From Methylovirgula sp. 4M-Z18 (GTDB lineage: Bacteria; Pseudomonadota; Alphaproteobacteria; Rhizobiales; Beijerinckiaceae): 64,000 bases of DNA. The translations under genes were made by a program, and so were the position numbers. Where the stretch lies: positions 3,882,874 through 3,946,873 of the forward strand of contig NZ_CP149574.1 in NCBI RefSeq assembly GCF_037890675.1, given 5' to 3'. Under the pieces are notes generated by a model, which was not told the origin of the DNA, did no database searches, and saw only the letters and a program-made list of their open reading frames with translations. Shown in pieces: positions 46,416 through 55,684 of this stretch. Every line of letters starts with the position of its first letter. Position 1 is the first letter of the stretch.

Positions 46416-46508
46416 CCTGTAAGATCGAGCGCTTGGGAGAGACCGGACGATCCTATTGTCTCGCCGCGGCTATTTCCTGACCGTTGATAAAGCAGGAGTA
46501 GGTTTATC

Positions 46509-46952
46509 GTGGACAAGTTGGTCGTTTGCAGCACATGCGGTAGCGTCAATCGCCTGGGATTGGAACACCCGGCTTCGGCGGCAAAATGTGGCAAATGCGG
46601 CCGCAGGTTATTCACGGCCTCGCCGCCAAACGTCGGCGGCGCTACCTTCAAACGCCACCTGACACGAAGCACCGTTCCCATTCTAGTCGATGTCTGGGCG
46701 CCTTGGTGTGGCCCCTGCAGGATGATGGCACCAGCCTACGAAGCAGCAGCACAGGAACTCGAGCCGGATATTGTTCTCATCAAGCTCAACTCTGATCGCG
46801 AGCAAGCCATCTCGGCGGAGTTGGGCATTCGAGGCATACCTACAATGATTTTATTCTACGGTGGCCGGGAAGTCGCACGCACATCCGGAGTGAGGTCTGC
46901 CGAGCAGATCGTCAGATGGGTTCGTGACCATCTACCCACAATTGTCGCATGA
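46509..46952 (+). CDS. trxC: Thioredoxin 2 (TrxC type)
   Basis: Disulfide reductase of 147 residues. The N-terminal zinc finger has C7-xx-C10 and C27-xx-C30 (VVCSTCGS, KCGKCG). The thioredoxin domain follows with active site W66-C-G-P-C70 (APWCGPCRMM) and cis-proline RGIPTMI. TrxC enzymes respond to oxidative stress. It begins with GTG at 46509. Its stop overlaps the next start (ATGA), so the MgtC-like protein is co-translated. Confidence 0.93.
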   Translation: MDKLVVCSTCGSVNRLGLEHPASAAKCGKCGRRLFTASPPNVGGATFKRHLTRSTVPILVDVWAPWCGPCRMMAPAYEAAAQELEPDIVLIKLNSDREQAISAELGIRGIPTMILFYGGREVARTSGVRSAEQIVRWVRDHLPTIVA

Positions 46953-48214
46953 TCTCGGGCATGGACGCGCTTCTTGCCCGCCTTGGCCTGGCACTGGCGA
47001 TCGGCTTGCTGATCGGTCTCGAACGCGGTTGGCGCGAACGCGACGCCCCCGACAGAAGCCGCACGGCAGGAATCCGCACATACGGCATCTCGGGTCTGGT
47101 GGGCGGCATCTTCGCCGCACTCGCACAGGCGCTAGACGCGGCATCCGTACTCGTGGCCGGTTTCTTCGGTTTTGCTGCCGTCTTTACATTGTACAAATTG
47201 AGGGAGGCTGCCCACGACGAGGATTTCAGCGCCACCGGCGTTATCGCGGGTCTCGGCGTGTTCGCGCTGGGCGCGATGGCGGTGGTTGGAGACTATCAGG
47301 CGGCGGCGGGCGCGGCAGCGGCACTTGCTGCGGTCCTCGCCAGCCGCGAAGTTTTACATGAATTGTTGAAACGGCTGACGTGGGTCGAGCTGCGCTCGGC
47401 GCTGATCCTGTCCGTGATGACGGCGATCATCCTGCCACTCCTGCCCAATCGCGCCGTCGATCCTTGGGATGCCCTCAATCCGAGGCAAATTTGGTTCTTC
47501 ACGGTTCTCACCGCGGGAATCTCCTACTTCGGCTATATCGCGGTGCGTCTGCTCGGCACGACGCGTGGTCTAATTGTCAGCGCACTCACCGGCGCGGTAA
47601 TCTCGTCGACCGCGGTTACACTCGCACTCGGCCGCGGCGCAACGACCGATAAGGACGCCTATCCGCTGGCCGGTGCTGCTTCTCTGGCAGCCGCCGTCTC
47701 GATAGCGCGTGTCGGCGCAATTGTTGCTGTGGTGCAACCACAAGTCCTCTTGACGATGGGTCCGACGGCGTGCACCGCCGCCCTGGGCTTTTGCCTGTGT
47801 GGCCTTGTGCTCCTGATCGGATACAGCAAACGCGACGGCGTCAGCCAACCGATACGCAGCCCCTTCGAGCTTGGTCCACTATTCCTCTTTGCCTCTTTAT
47901 TCGCAGTGGTAGCGATCGTGAATGCCGCATTGGCGAGTCACATCGGCACGCGCGGACTGCTGGCCACTTCGGCGATTTCGGGCGCGATAGATGTCGATGT
48001 CGCTGCTCTCAGTGCTTTGAGATTGGTCGGAACTTCCGCCACAGCTGAAACGGGTGCCGACGCGGTACTTTCTGCCATAGCGATCAATTCGCTGTTGCGA
48101 TTGGTCGTGGCTATCGCTTCCGGCCCGGCACGCTTCTGGATGCCACTGCTTGTCGCTTCCGGTATTGCCCTCGGACTCGGCTCCCTGACATTCGCGCTTC
48201 TCCCATCCTTCTGA
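46949..48214 (+). CDS. MgtC/SapB-DUF4010 membrane protein
   Basis: Integral membrane protein of 421 residues with about 11-12 helices. The N-terminal MgtC/SapB signature is LALAIGLLIGLERGWRERD followed by AGIRTYGISGLVGG. The C-terminal two thirds correspond to DUF4010, including ISYFGYIAVRLLGTTRGLIV and SALTGAVISSTAVTLALG. The family's role is unclear; MgtC relatives act in magnesium limitation and stress survival. It overlaps trxC by 4 bases and ends the operon that starts at the DUF302 gene. Confidence 0.9.
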   Translation: MISGMDALLARLGLALAIGLLIGLERGWRERDAPDRSRTAGIRTYGISGLVGGIFAALAQALDAASVLVAGFFGFAAVFTLYKLREAAHDEDFSATGVIAGLGVFALGAMAVVGDYQAAAGAAAALAAVLASREVLHELLKRLTWVELRSALILSVMTAIILPLLPNRAVDPWDALNPRQIWFFTVLTAGISYFGYIAVRLLGTTRGLIVSALTGAVISSTAVTLALGRGATTDKDAYPLAGAASLAAAVSIARVGAIVAVVQPQVLLTMGPTACTAALGFCLCGLVLLIGYSKRDGVSQPIRSPFELGPLFLFASLFAVVAIVNAALASHIGTRGLLATSAISGAIDVDVAALSALRLVGTSATAETGADAVLSAIAINSLLRLVVAIASGPARFWMPLLVASGIALGLGSLTFALLPSF

Positions 48215-48560
48215 TCCAATATCGTCTGGAGTGAAGATCAAAACGCGGTCTGATCCGCGGGTTTCGTCGGAAATCTCGATGCCTTGACACACGCCGATGG
48301 ACGGCATGCGACCGTTGATTAAGGCGCAATCCATTTCCCGTCGCGCAGTTCTTCAGTCTCATTGATGCGTGGATCTGGCCGAAGGCCGGCTGAAGCTTCG
48401 ATCGCCGATCGCAACAGCGGCGCCACAACTTTCTTCCCCTGTCTGCGAGACATCGTTCCGAGTGCGACAACAAAGTTTCTTCCCTGCCGTCGGAGCTCCC
48501 TATAGACACGCCTTTCTTAGCCGATACTTATTCTATGCGGCCCACGCTCAACGGGGCCGC
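48215..48560. other. Gene-free stretch between convergent units
   Basis: About 345 bases between the MgtC-like gene and the end of the phosphoketolase gene. Short frames exist on the minus strand but none is convincing, and I see no strong terminator hairpin. Confidence 0.4.
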
Positions 48561-50924
48561 TCAGTCGCTCCAGCGCCAATTGGCGATTTCCGGCATGTCT
48601 TCGCCATGCTCGCCGACATAGAGTTTATGCCGCTCCATGAGCCGCCAATAGTCGGCGGTCGCCCGGGCCCGGTGGGATGCAAGGCGCGGGACGCGTTGGA
48701 CAACATCGAGTGCGAGCTGATAGCGGTCGAGATGGTTGAGTACGACCATATCGAAGGGCGTCGTGGTTGTGCCTTCCTCATTATAGCCGCGAACGTGGAA
48801 GTTATCGTGATTAGGTTGATTGTGAATGAGGCGGTGAATGAGCGACGGATAGCCGTGAAAGGCGAAGATGACTGGCTTGTCGGCGGTGAAAAGTGTCGCG
48901 AAGTCATGCGCGTTGAGCCCATGCGGATGTTGATCGCGCCGCTGCAGAACCATCAAATCGACGATGTTCACGACGCGGATCCGGAGGTCCGGTATGGATT
49001 TTCGTAAGATCGTCACAGCTGCGAGGGTCTCCAACGTCGGCACATCGCCAGCGCAAGCCATGACCACGTCGGGGTCGCCCGCATCGTTGCTGGCCCAAGC
49101 CCAGATACCGGCACCTGCCGCGCAGTGGCGCACGGCAGCGTCAATGTCGAGCCACTGCCATTCGGGTTGCTTTCCGGCGACGATCACGTTGATGTAATCG
49201 CGGCTGCGCAGACAATGGTCCACGACGGACAGAAGGCAGTTGGCGTCCGGTGGCAGATAGATCCGTGCGACCTCCGCTTTCTTGTTGGCAACATGGTCGA
49301 TGAAGCCGGGATCTTGATGCGAGAAGCCGTTATGGTCCTGTCGCCAGACATGCGATGTGAGAAGATAATTGAGCGAGGCAATGGGTTTGCGCCAGGGCAG
49401 TTGCTTGGCGACCTTCAGCCATTTCGCATGTTGATTGACCATTGAATCGACGATGTGAATGAACGCCTCATAACATGAAAAGAGCCCGTGCCGGCCGGTC
49501 AGCAGGTAGCCTTCGAGCCATCCTTGGCACATGTGTTCGCTGAGCACTTCCATCACCCGGCCGTCGCGGTCGAGGTTTATGTCGACGCCAAGAAGGTCGG
49601 CCATCCATTCCTTGCCGGTCGCTTCGAAGACGGCATCAAGCCGGTTCGAGGCTGTCTCGTCGGGGCCAAAGATACGGAAATTCTGCTGTGTCGCGTTCAA
49701 TTTCATGACATCGCGCAAGAATGTTCCGAGCACGCGCGTCGATTCCGCTTCGGTGGTACCTGGCGAAGGAACGGCAACGGCGTAATCTTGAAAGCGTGGC
49801 ATGGAAAGTGGCACCAGGAGTTCGCCGCCATTGGCGTGGGGATTGGCGCTCATGCGCCGATGACCCGTGGGCGCCAGCGCGGCAATGTCTTCACGGAACC
49901 GGCCATGCGCGTCGAAAAGATCCTGCGGCCGATAGCTTTTCAGCCAATATTCGAGCTGCTTGACATGCTCATCAGCCTTGAAATTGGCGATGGGGACTTG
50001 ATGGGCGCGCCAAGTGCCTTCGACCGGAAGGCCATCGACGAATTTTGGGCCGGTCCAGCCTTTGGGCGTGCGGAAGATGATCATCGGCCAGAGGGGACGC
50101 TCTGGCGGTGCTTCGCGTTCGGGATCGCGCGCCGCGTTTTGGATGGCGCGGATTTTGGCCAGCGCCGAGTCGAGTGCGGTTGCAAGAAGGTAATGCACCT
50201 TCACCGGCTCGTCGCCTTCAACAAAGACCGGTTCGTAACCATAGCCGACGAAGAGGCTACGTAGTTCCTCGGTGCTGATACGGGCAAGAATCGTCGGGTT
50301 CGCGATCTTGAAGCCGTTGAGGTGCAGGATCGGCAACACGGCGCCGTCGCGCGAGGGATTCAGGAACTTGTTGGAATGCCAACTCGTTGCCAGCGCGCCG
50401 GTTTCCGCTTCGCCGTCGCCGACAATGCAAGTGACGATCAGATCGGGATTGTCGAAGGCGGCGCCATAAGCATGCAAGAGCGAATAGCCAAGCTCACCGC
50501 CTTCATGAATGGAGCCGGGAGTTTCGGGCGAAACGTGGCTCGGCACGCCATAGGGCCAGGAGAATTGCTTGAAAAGGCGTTTTAGACCACTCTTATTCTG
50601 CTCGATGCTCGGATAGGTCTCGGTGTAAGATCCTTCGAGATAGCTTTGCGCCACGAGGCCAGGGCCGCCGTGACCGGGACCAATGACATAAATCATGTTC
50701 AGATCATTTTGCGTGATCAGCCGATTGAGATGCACGTAAATAAAATTGAGTCCCGTCGTCGTTCCCCAATGGCCAAGCAGGCGCGGCTTGATGTGGTCAC
50801 GCGTCAGCGGTGCCTCTAGAAGCGGGTTGTCCCGGAGGTAGATTTGCCCAACAGACAGATAATTTGCGGCGCGCCAATACGCATCCATCGTCGTAAACTG
50901 ATCAGGGGAAAGGGCCTGTGACAT
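48561..50924 (-). CDS. xfp: Xylulose-5-phosphate/fructose-6-phosphate phosphoketolase
   Basis: Thiamine-diphosphate enzyme that splits xylulose 5-phosphate or fructose 6-phosphate with phosphate to acetyl phosphate. It has 787 residues, the family norm. Signatures include [20 protein letters not shown]-like N terminus, [29 protein letters not shown] and the ThDP motif [18 protein letters not shown]. Usually an acetate kinase gene is adjacent; none is in the window. A FixK/FNR-like box (one mismatch) lies 67 bases before the ATG. This would let the cell make acetyl phosphate/ATP when respiration is limited. Confidence 0.96.
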   Translation of the reverse strand: MSQALSPDQFTTMDAYWRAANYLSVGQIYLRDNPLLEAPLTRDHIKPRLLGHWGTTTGLNFIYVHLNRLITQNDLNMIYVIGPGHGGPGLVAQSYLEGSYTETYPSIEQNKSGLKRLFKQFSWPYGVPSHVSPETPGSIHEGGELGYSLLHAYGAAFDNPDLIVTCIVGDGEAETGALATSWHSNKFLNPSRDGAVLPILHLNGFKIANPTILARISTEELRSLFVGYGYEPVFVEGDEPVKVHYLLATALDSALAKIRAIQNAARDPEREAPPERPLWPMIIFRTPKGWTGPKFVDGLPVEGTWRAHQVPIANFKADEHVKQLEYWLKSYRPQDLFDAHGRFREDIAALAPTGHRRMSANPHANGGELLVPLSMPRFQDYAVAVPSPGTTEAESTRVLGTFLRDVMKLNATQQNFRIFGPDETASNRLDAVFEATGKEWMADLLGVDINLDRDGRVMEVLSEHMCQGWLEGYLLTGRHGLFSCYEAFIHIVDSMVNQHAKWLKVAKQLPWRKPIASLNYLLTSHVWRQDHNGFSHQDPGFIDHVANKKAEVARIYLPPDANCLLSVVDHCLRSRDYINVIVAGKQPEWQWLDIDAAVRHCAAGAGIWAWASNDAGDPDVVMACAGDVPTLETLAAVTILRKSIPDLRIRVVNIVDLMVLQRRDQHPHGLNAHDFATLFTADKPVIFAFHGYPSLIHRLIHNQPNHDNFHVRGYNEEGTTTTPFDMVVLNHLDRYQLALDVVQRVPRLASHRARATADYWRLMERHKLYVGEHGEDMPEIANWRWSD

Positions 50925-50991
50925 GGTTGGTGTCTCCTAAGCTGCAATCGTTTTGCAGGACGGCAATATGCGTTGGACGGAGACTTGCACA

Positions 50992-51005
50992 TTGATCGGG
51001 CGCAA
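50992..51005. promoter_or_regulatory. FixK/FNR-like box (one mismatch) before phosphoketolase
   Basis: On the minus strand TTGCGCCCGATCAA, one base from TTGA-N6-TCAA, 67 bases before the start at 50924. Confidence 0.55.
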
Positions 51006-51232
51006 ACCGCCTATGTTTCATCGCCGGGTCGTCGTTGGGACCAGTTGGCTACGCTTGTGGGTGCAGCATCTTCAACGCAGATGGATTTGTTCCTAATGTT
51101 CTCGTGCAAAGCGGAAACGGCGAGCATACGGTCCATAATACCTCCCGACGCGAGCAAGATCATCGTGAAGGATCGGCGATTTTGCCGCATTGCGGCAAAT
51201 CAATTGCCTATTCCGCACCGCTCCCCATCTGC

Positions 51233-51246
51233 TTGATTCATATCAA
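51233..51246. promoter_or_regulatory. FixK/FNR-type box before universal stress protein
   Basis: TTGATTCATATCAA, an exact TTGA-N6-TCAA match, ends 64 bases before the ATG at 51311. A second, weaker copy TTGCGGCAAATCAA lies at 51190-51203. Confidence 0.8.
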
Positions 51247-51310
51247 GTATGTGCATGCGCCATCCTTGTAAGGTACGGCACCACACGCATTGAAACGGCT
51301 GGAACCTGCT

Positions 51311-52141
51311 ATGACCTATACATCGTTGATGGCCCATGTGGACCCCGAAGCGGAAAAATCGGCTATCCTTGACATAAGTGTCGATCTCGCAAAGCTGTTC
51401 GATGCCAAGGTGATTGGCGTTGCCGCATGTCAGCCGCTGCAACTCGTCTATGCGCATGGTTATGTGCCACCGGAGATCATCGACCAAAACCAGATCGATA
51501 TGGAAAAGATGTTGAAACAGGCGGGCGCTCAATTTTATGCCGCCATGCAGGGGCGCGCACCGCGTTACGAATGGCGCGCAAGCGTTACCGTTGACGCGCT
51601 CGCCAATTATTTCGCCGGCCAGAGCGGGACCGCGGATCTTTTCATAACACAACGGGCAAGTCATCAAAACGCCTTCGATCGGCCGCAGCATCTGAATTTG
51701 GGCGATTTCGTCATGCGGTCCGGCCGCCCCGTTCTTATCATCCCGCCCGACGCGTCACGGGTGGCGCTCGATCATGTGGTGGTCGCATGGAAGGAGACAC
51801 GCGAGGCGCGGCGCGCCATCGCCGACGCCATCCCCCTGTTGGGCAAGGCCCGCCGCGTGACGATCGCGACGATTGTGCCCGAGGAGGAAGAGAACAGCGC
51901 GCAGATGGGATTGGAGGATATTGTCGGGTGGCTGAAAGGCCATCATGTGAAGGCTGACAGTCGCGTCCTGACCGCCGCCGGCAGAGACACCGACATGCTG
52001 GCAGATTTCCTCCTTGAGCAACAGGCGGATCTCGTTGTGGCGGGCGCCTATGGCCACAATCGTCTCCGAGAATGGGTTTTCGGTGGCATGACGGCGGATC
52101 TTCTCTTATCGTCCGGTTACAGCGTCTTGCTTTCTCACTGA
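51311..52141 (+). CDS. Universal stress protein (tandem Usp)
   Basis: The product has 276 residues with two Usp-like alpha/beta halves. The first starts YTSLMAHVDPEAEKSAI. The second starts DHVVVAWKETREARRAIADA and ends with the ATP-binding pattern GAYGHNRLREWVFGGMT followed by LLLSSGYSVLLSH. Cytoplasmic nucleotide-binding stress proteins of this type aid survival in non-growing cells. The start at ATG 51311 (MTYTSLM) is chosen over an upstream TTG at 51290. Exact FixK/FNR-type box upstream. The zinc dehydrogenase follows 32 bases downstream. Confidence 0.9.
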   Translation: MTYTSLMAHVDPEAEKSAILDISVDLAKLFDAKVIGVAACQPLQLVYAHGYVPPEIIDQNQIDMEKMLKQAGAQFYAAMQGRAPRYEWRASVTVDALANYFAGQSGTADLFITQRASHQNAFDRPQHLNLGDFVMRSGRPVLIIPPDASRVALDHVVVAWKETREARRAIADAIPLLGKARRVTIATIVPEEEENSAQMGLEDIVGWLKGHHVKADSRVLTAAGRDTDMLADFLLEQQADLVVAGAYGHNRLREWVFGGMTADLLLSSGYSVLLSH

Positions 52142-52173
52142 GGGCCATGGCCGACAAGGAGAGACGGCTCCTC

Positions 52174-53157
52174 ATGCACGCGATGTTACTCAAAAGGATT
52201 GGCCATCCTTTGGAATGGACCGAGTTGCCGGATCGGCTGCCCGAGCCGGGACAGGTCCGCGTAAAAGTATCGGCGTGCGGGGTGTGCCGAACAGATCTCC
52301 ATGTCGTCGACGGAGACTTGCCCAATCCGAAATTACCGATCATTCCCGGGCATGAAGTGATTGGTCGGATTGATCTCCTGGGAGATAGTGTTGCAGGCCT
52401 GAAAATCGGTCAGCGTGTGGGTGTTCCGTGGATGGCGAAGACCTGCGGTCAATGCGCCTATTGCGTCGATCAGCATGAGAATCTCTGCGACCAGGCGCTC
52501 TTTACCGGCTACACGTGTGACGGCGGTTTCGCGACGGCTGTCATTGCTGATGCGCATTTCGTCTTTCCGCTCGGCGAGGAGGGCGAGGATGTTGCGCTGG
52601 CGCCGCTGATGTGCGCCGGCCTCATCGGCTGGCGATCGCTTGTCATGGCGGGCAAAGCCAAGCGGCTTGGGCTCTATGGCTTTGGCGCCGCGGCACATAT
52701 CGTCGCCCAGGTGGCCCAATGGCAAGGGCAATCGGTGTTCGCCTTCACGCGGCCCGGCGACCTGCCGGCCCAAGCCTTCGCGCGGGGCCTTGGCGCGGTT
52801 TGGGCCGGGGGCTCGGACGATATGCCGCCGCAGCCGCTTGACGCTGCAATCATTTACGCCAGCGCGGGCGAACTTGTGCCGCAAGCGCTCAAGGCAGTCC
52901 GCAAGGGCGGACGAGTCGTTTGTGCCGGCATTCACATGAGCGACATTCCGAGCTTTCCCTACCATATGCTCTGGGAAGAGCGGCAGCTCGTCTCCGTCGC
53001 CAATTTGACGCGACAGGATGGCCTCGACTTTTTGCGCCAGGCGCCCCGGATCGGTATCGTGACGAGAACGACGTCTTATCCCCTGGCGCAAGCCAACCAA
53101 GCTCTGGCCGATCTGCGCGCCGGCCGGTTTGAAGGGGCCGCGGTGCTGCAGCCTTGA
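52174..53157 (+). CDS. Zinc-dependent alcohol dehydrogenase family protein
   Basis: Medium-chain dehydrogenase of 327 residues. Zinc ligands are in ACGVCRTDLHVVDG and IPGHEVIGRI. The structural zinc loop is CGQCAYCVDQHENLC. The Rossmann stretch LGLYGFGAAAHIVAQVA replaces the usual GxGxxG with GFGAAA. I place the start at ATG 52174 (MHAMLLKRIGHPL), which has AAGGAGAG upstream and matches the family N terminus; ATG 52147 is an alternative. It is probably co-transcribed with the preceding Usp gene. Substrate unknown. Confidence 0.88.
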   Translation: MHAMLLKRIGHPLEWTELPDRLPEPGQVRVKVSACGVCRTDLHVVDGDLPNPKLPIIPGHEVIGRIDLLGDSVAGLKIGQRVGVPWMAKTCGQCAYCVDQHENLCDQALFTGYTCDGGFATAVIADAHFVFPLGEEGEDVALAPLMCAGLIGWRSLVMAGKAKRLGLYGFGAAAHIVAQVAQWQGQSVFAFTRPGDLPAQAFARGLGAVWAGGSDDMPPQPLDAAIIYASAGELVPQALKAVRKGGRVVCAGIHMSDIPSFPYHMLWEERQLVSVANLTRQDGLDFLRQAPRIGIVTRTTSYPLAQANQALADLRAGRFEGAAVLQP

Positions 53158-53167
53158 CGCCGATCAA
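53154..53167. promoter_or_regulatory. FixK/FNR-type box before the small Cys-rich protein
   Basis: TTGACGCCGATCAA, an exact match. It overlaps the last codon of the preceding dehydrogenase and ends 57 bases before the ATG at 53225. Confidence 0.75.
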
Positions 53168-53224
53168 GGACAAAGCCGGCAAACACCGCTTGTATCGCGC
53201 CAACGCATCTTGGAGGGACCATCA

Positions 53225-53479
53225 ATGGAATTGGTGCCAGAGACTCAATCCGCGATCGCAAGCCGGTGCTTTGGACAAGACCCAGCGGTGACTCTGACTG
53301 TCCTGACCGATCTTGGCATGAGTGACGACGCGATCGGCCGTTATTTATGTCTTGAGCTCGCGGACCTCGCGGCCATGCGCGTTCATTATCAAGCCGCACG
53401 GCCCGCCCCATGCGACATAACGTGCTGCGCACGCTGCCTATTTGATCCGCATCATCGCTGTCCGATCCCTTGTGCATAA
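53225..53479 (+). CDS. Small cysteine-rich protein of unknown function
   Basis: The product has 84 residues. ATG 53225 is preceded by GGAGGG at good spacing. The N-terminal two thirds look helical (SDDAIGRYLCLELADLAAMRVHYQ). The tail is cysteine-dense (CDITCCARCLF, then HHRCPIPCA), so it may bind metal or respond to redox state. An exact FixK/FNR-type box precedes it. The BON-domain gene begins 38 bases downstream, probably in the same transcript. No family recognised. Confidence 0.7.
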   Translation: MELVPETQSAIASRCFGQDPAVTLTVLTDLGMSDDAIGRYLCLELADLAAMRVHYQAARPAPCDITCCARCLFDPHHRCPIPCA

Positions 53480-53517
53480 GAAGGGAGCAAGCGTAACGCT
53501 TTAACGAGGAGTTCTCC

Positions 53518-54168
53518 ATGTCTCATGACGACAAGTTACAGCAGCAGGTTCTTGAAGAGCTTGCGTGGGAGCCTAGTGTCACCCCTGCCCATATCGGCGT
53601 CGCGGTCGATAATGGCATTGTTACATTGACGGGATCCGTTAACACCTTCATGGAAAAGATCATGGCCGACGCGGCCGCCCAGCGTGTGAAAGGCGTGCGG
53701 GCTGTCGTCGAAGAGATCAAAGTCAAGCTCCCTGATGACGCACGTTTCGACGATGGCGAGATCGCGGCCAGCGCCGCCGATCGTCTCGATCACGACGTAT
53801 TTGTTCCCCATCGCGCGGTTAAGGTCAGTGTAGAGAACGGCTGGATCACCCTGAGCGGCGAAGTCACTTGGGATTACCAACGTCGAGCGGCGGGACAATG
53901 CGTGGAACGGTTGCCGGGAGTCACAGGCGTCAGCAACCATATTGAACTGAAGCCCGTCGTCAATGTCGAAAATATTCGCGATGACATCACGCACGCCCTG
54001 CACCGATCCTGGTTTTTTGATCCGCAAACAATAGCCGTAAGCGCCGAGGGCGGTAAGGTTCGGTTGAGCGGAACCGTAAAATCTCCGGCCGAACGCGCGG
54101 TCGCCGCCGCCACCGCCTGGTCAGCCCCAGGTGTGACGGATGTCCGCAACGATTTGACAGTCGCCTAA
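53518..54168 (+). CDS. BON-domain protein (three BON repeats)
   Basis: The product has 216 residues and no signal peptide. Three BON domains: the first around GVAVDNGIVTLTGSVNTFMEK, the second around VKVSVENGWITLSGEVTWDYQ, the third around IAVSAEGGKVRLSGTVKSPAE. Each has the characteristic G(x)V-T-L-x-G core. OsmY-like proteins stabilise membranes under stress; cytoplasmic members are poorly understood. GAGGAG precedes the ATG. The gene has a paralogue at 59947-60594. Confidence 0.9.
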   Translation: MSHDDKLQQQVLEELAWEPSVTPAHIGVAVDNGIVTLTGSVNTFMEKIMADAAAQRVKGVRAVVEEIKVKLPDDARFDDGEIAASAADRLDHDVFVPHRAVKVSVENGWITLSGEVTWDYQRRAAGQCVERLPGVTGVSNHIELKPVVNVENIRDDITHALHRSWFFDPQTIAVSAEGGKVRLSGTVKSPAERAVAAATAWSAPGVTDVRNDLTVA

Positions 54169-54251
54169 CGCAAAGCGTCGTTTAAAATTCGCTTTGCGAT
54201 TGCGAGCGAAGTGAGGATCGCGCCAGTATGCGGGAAACGCGTTTTCCCGCA
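54169..54251. terminator. Two hairpins after the BON gene
   Basis: CGCAAAGCG (54169-54177) pairs with CGCTTTGCG (54190-54198). TGCGGGAAA-CGCGT-TTTCCCGCA forms a second stem at 54229-54251, followed by CCTTTTG. They are likely transcription end signals or small palindromic repeats. Confidence 0.5.
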
Positions 54252-54372
54252 GCCTTTTGCGAAAAATCTCCTCTCGCTGGACCGAGGACGCGGCGTGTAC
54301 ACGCCTGCATGACTCCCAATGTGCGGTTTGGCCACGATCCGGCGTTGCGCCTCACGGAATAATTGCATCAGA

Positions 54373-54386
54373 TTGACAGTAATCAA
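54373..54386. promoter_or_regulatory. FixK/FNR-type box before the ABC membrane-domain gene
   Basis: TTGACAGTAATCAA, an exact match, ends 80 bases before the ATG at 54467. Confidence 0.75.
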
Positions 54387-54466
54387 GGCGGTACCATTCC
54401 TCAAAGCAGATCATTAATTTGTTATCCACGTTTGATCCGACCGACAGGAGGAAACTGGACCGCGAT

Positions 54467-55477
54467 ATGCCTTCATTCAGGAGTTTCTGGCCATCGCCGC
54501 TGCGCCCGGCCCAGGTTGAACCAACATTTAGCGCTTCGAATGTGCCAAGTACATTGCTGCGTTTTGTACTATACGTCAGCATCTGGGATCAGCTTTATCT
54601 CACCTTTCTCTCCATACTGGTCGCCGGCACTGGCATGTTTCCGATCGAAATGCAGAGACGTATCGTCAATGCCGCTGTGACGCGACAAGATTTTCACGCT
54701 ATTTTGACTCTGGCAGCCTTGTATCTCTGTCTTGTCATTGCTCAAGGCCTACTGAAACTGTTGACCAATATATATCGCGCCTGGGTCGGCACGAATGCGA
54801 CCCGATTGCTGAGATTATCGATCGGGTCCATTCCTTATGACGAAGATCCCAACACGTCCGTCCTTAAAGGTACAAAAATATCAATGATCATAATGGAAGC
54901 CGATGCGGTCGGTGGCTTTAGCGGCGATTGTATAGCCGAACCAGTTCTAAACGTGTCGATTCTGACTTTTGTATTCGGCTATTTATTTTATCTCCAACCA
55001 GTCATGGCACTTCTCGCGATTGTCATTTTTGCCATTCAAGCGACCTTCGTGCCCACCGTGCAGCGCGCAATCAATCAGCGTGTCGAGAGACGAATTTCCG
55101 CCTTGCGCCAAGCGGGCGCCGATGTCGTCAACGAAAGTGGCACAATCCAGGCTTCCTATCTGAATCGCTTTACAAGCGTATTTCAACTCGATGTCGGTAT
55201 TTTTGATCTAAAATATACTCTAAATTTCCTTATGAACTTTGCTCAGCACATGGGAACTATCGGGGTAATCGTACTGGGCGCCTGGTTCGTCCTGAACGGG
55301 CGAATTCAAATCGGAACGGTCGTCGCATTTTTATCCGGCCTTGGAAGTGTCATAGATCCATGGGGCGATCTCATCGCCTGGTATCAAAATTACATGGTCA
55401 CCGAAACGAAGTACAACCTTATCAGCTCTGCAATAACTACATTTCCGACCGAAGTAAAAGCATCGTGTACTGAATGA
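54467..55477 (+). CDS. ABC exporter-type membrane domain without ATPase domain
   Basis: The product has 336 residues with about six helices arranged like a type-1 ABC exporter transmembrane domain. Evidence includes DQLYLTFLSILVAGTGMFPIEMQRRIVNAA (split at the helix end), the coupling-helix-like region VVNESGTIQASYLNRF and GTIGVIVLGAWFVLNGRIQIG. The frame ends (TEVKASCTE) just where the nucleotide-binding domain should begin, and no Walker motif follows. It could be a truncated gene or a specialised half-protein. It is less GC-rich than its neighbours. AGGAGG lies about 15 bases before the ATG, and an in-frame TTG at 54419 is possible. Confidence 0.7.
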   Translation: MPSFRSFWPSPLRPAQVEPTFSASNVPSTLLRFVLYVSIWDQLYLTFLSILVAGTGMFPIEMQRRIVNAAVTRQDFHAILTLAALYLCLVIAQGLLKLLTNIYRAWVGTNATRLLRLSIGSIPYDEDPNTSVLKGTKISMIIMEADAVGGFSGDCIAEPVLNVSILTFVFGYLFYLQPVMALLAIVIFAIQATFVPTVQRAINQRVERRISALRQAGADVVNESGTIQASYLNRFTSVFQLDVGIFDLKYTLNFLMNFAQHMGTIGVIVLGAWFVLNGRIQIGTVVAFLSGLGSVIDPWGDLIAWYQNYMVTETKYNLISSAITTFPTEVKASCTE

Positions 55478-55591
55478 TACCAAAACGCATGGTGAACATG
55501 CGGCCGGTTATTTTGACGATGCTTTAATATGGCCGACTTCAATATCTCCGTGTTCTCGCACTCCAGCACAGCCAGAAAGTGGACGGATCAT

Positions 55592-55605
55592 TTGAGATAG
55601 CGCAA
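55592..55605. promoter_or_regulatory. FixK/FNR-like box (one mismatch) before the GNAT gene
   Basis: TTGAGATAGCGCAA differs from TTGA-N6-TCAA at one base and ends 79 bases before the start at 55685. Weakest member of the set. Confidence 0.35.
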
Positions 55606-55684
55606 GGAAATAATCTCCAGGCGAGTGATATTATACAACGATTATCGAGTTTCGGCTCGTGGATCGCTAGCTGGAGGTTTCAAG

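Noticed and set aside
46416-46508. Possible separate promoter before trxC
   Set aside because: No FixK/FNR-type box or clear promoter elements in the 93-base gap; read-through from the ATPase gene is enough.
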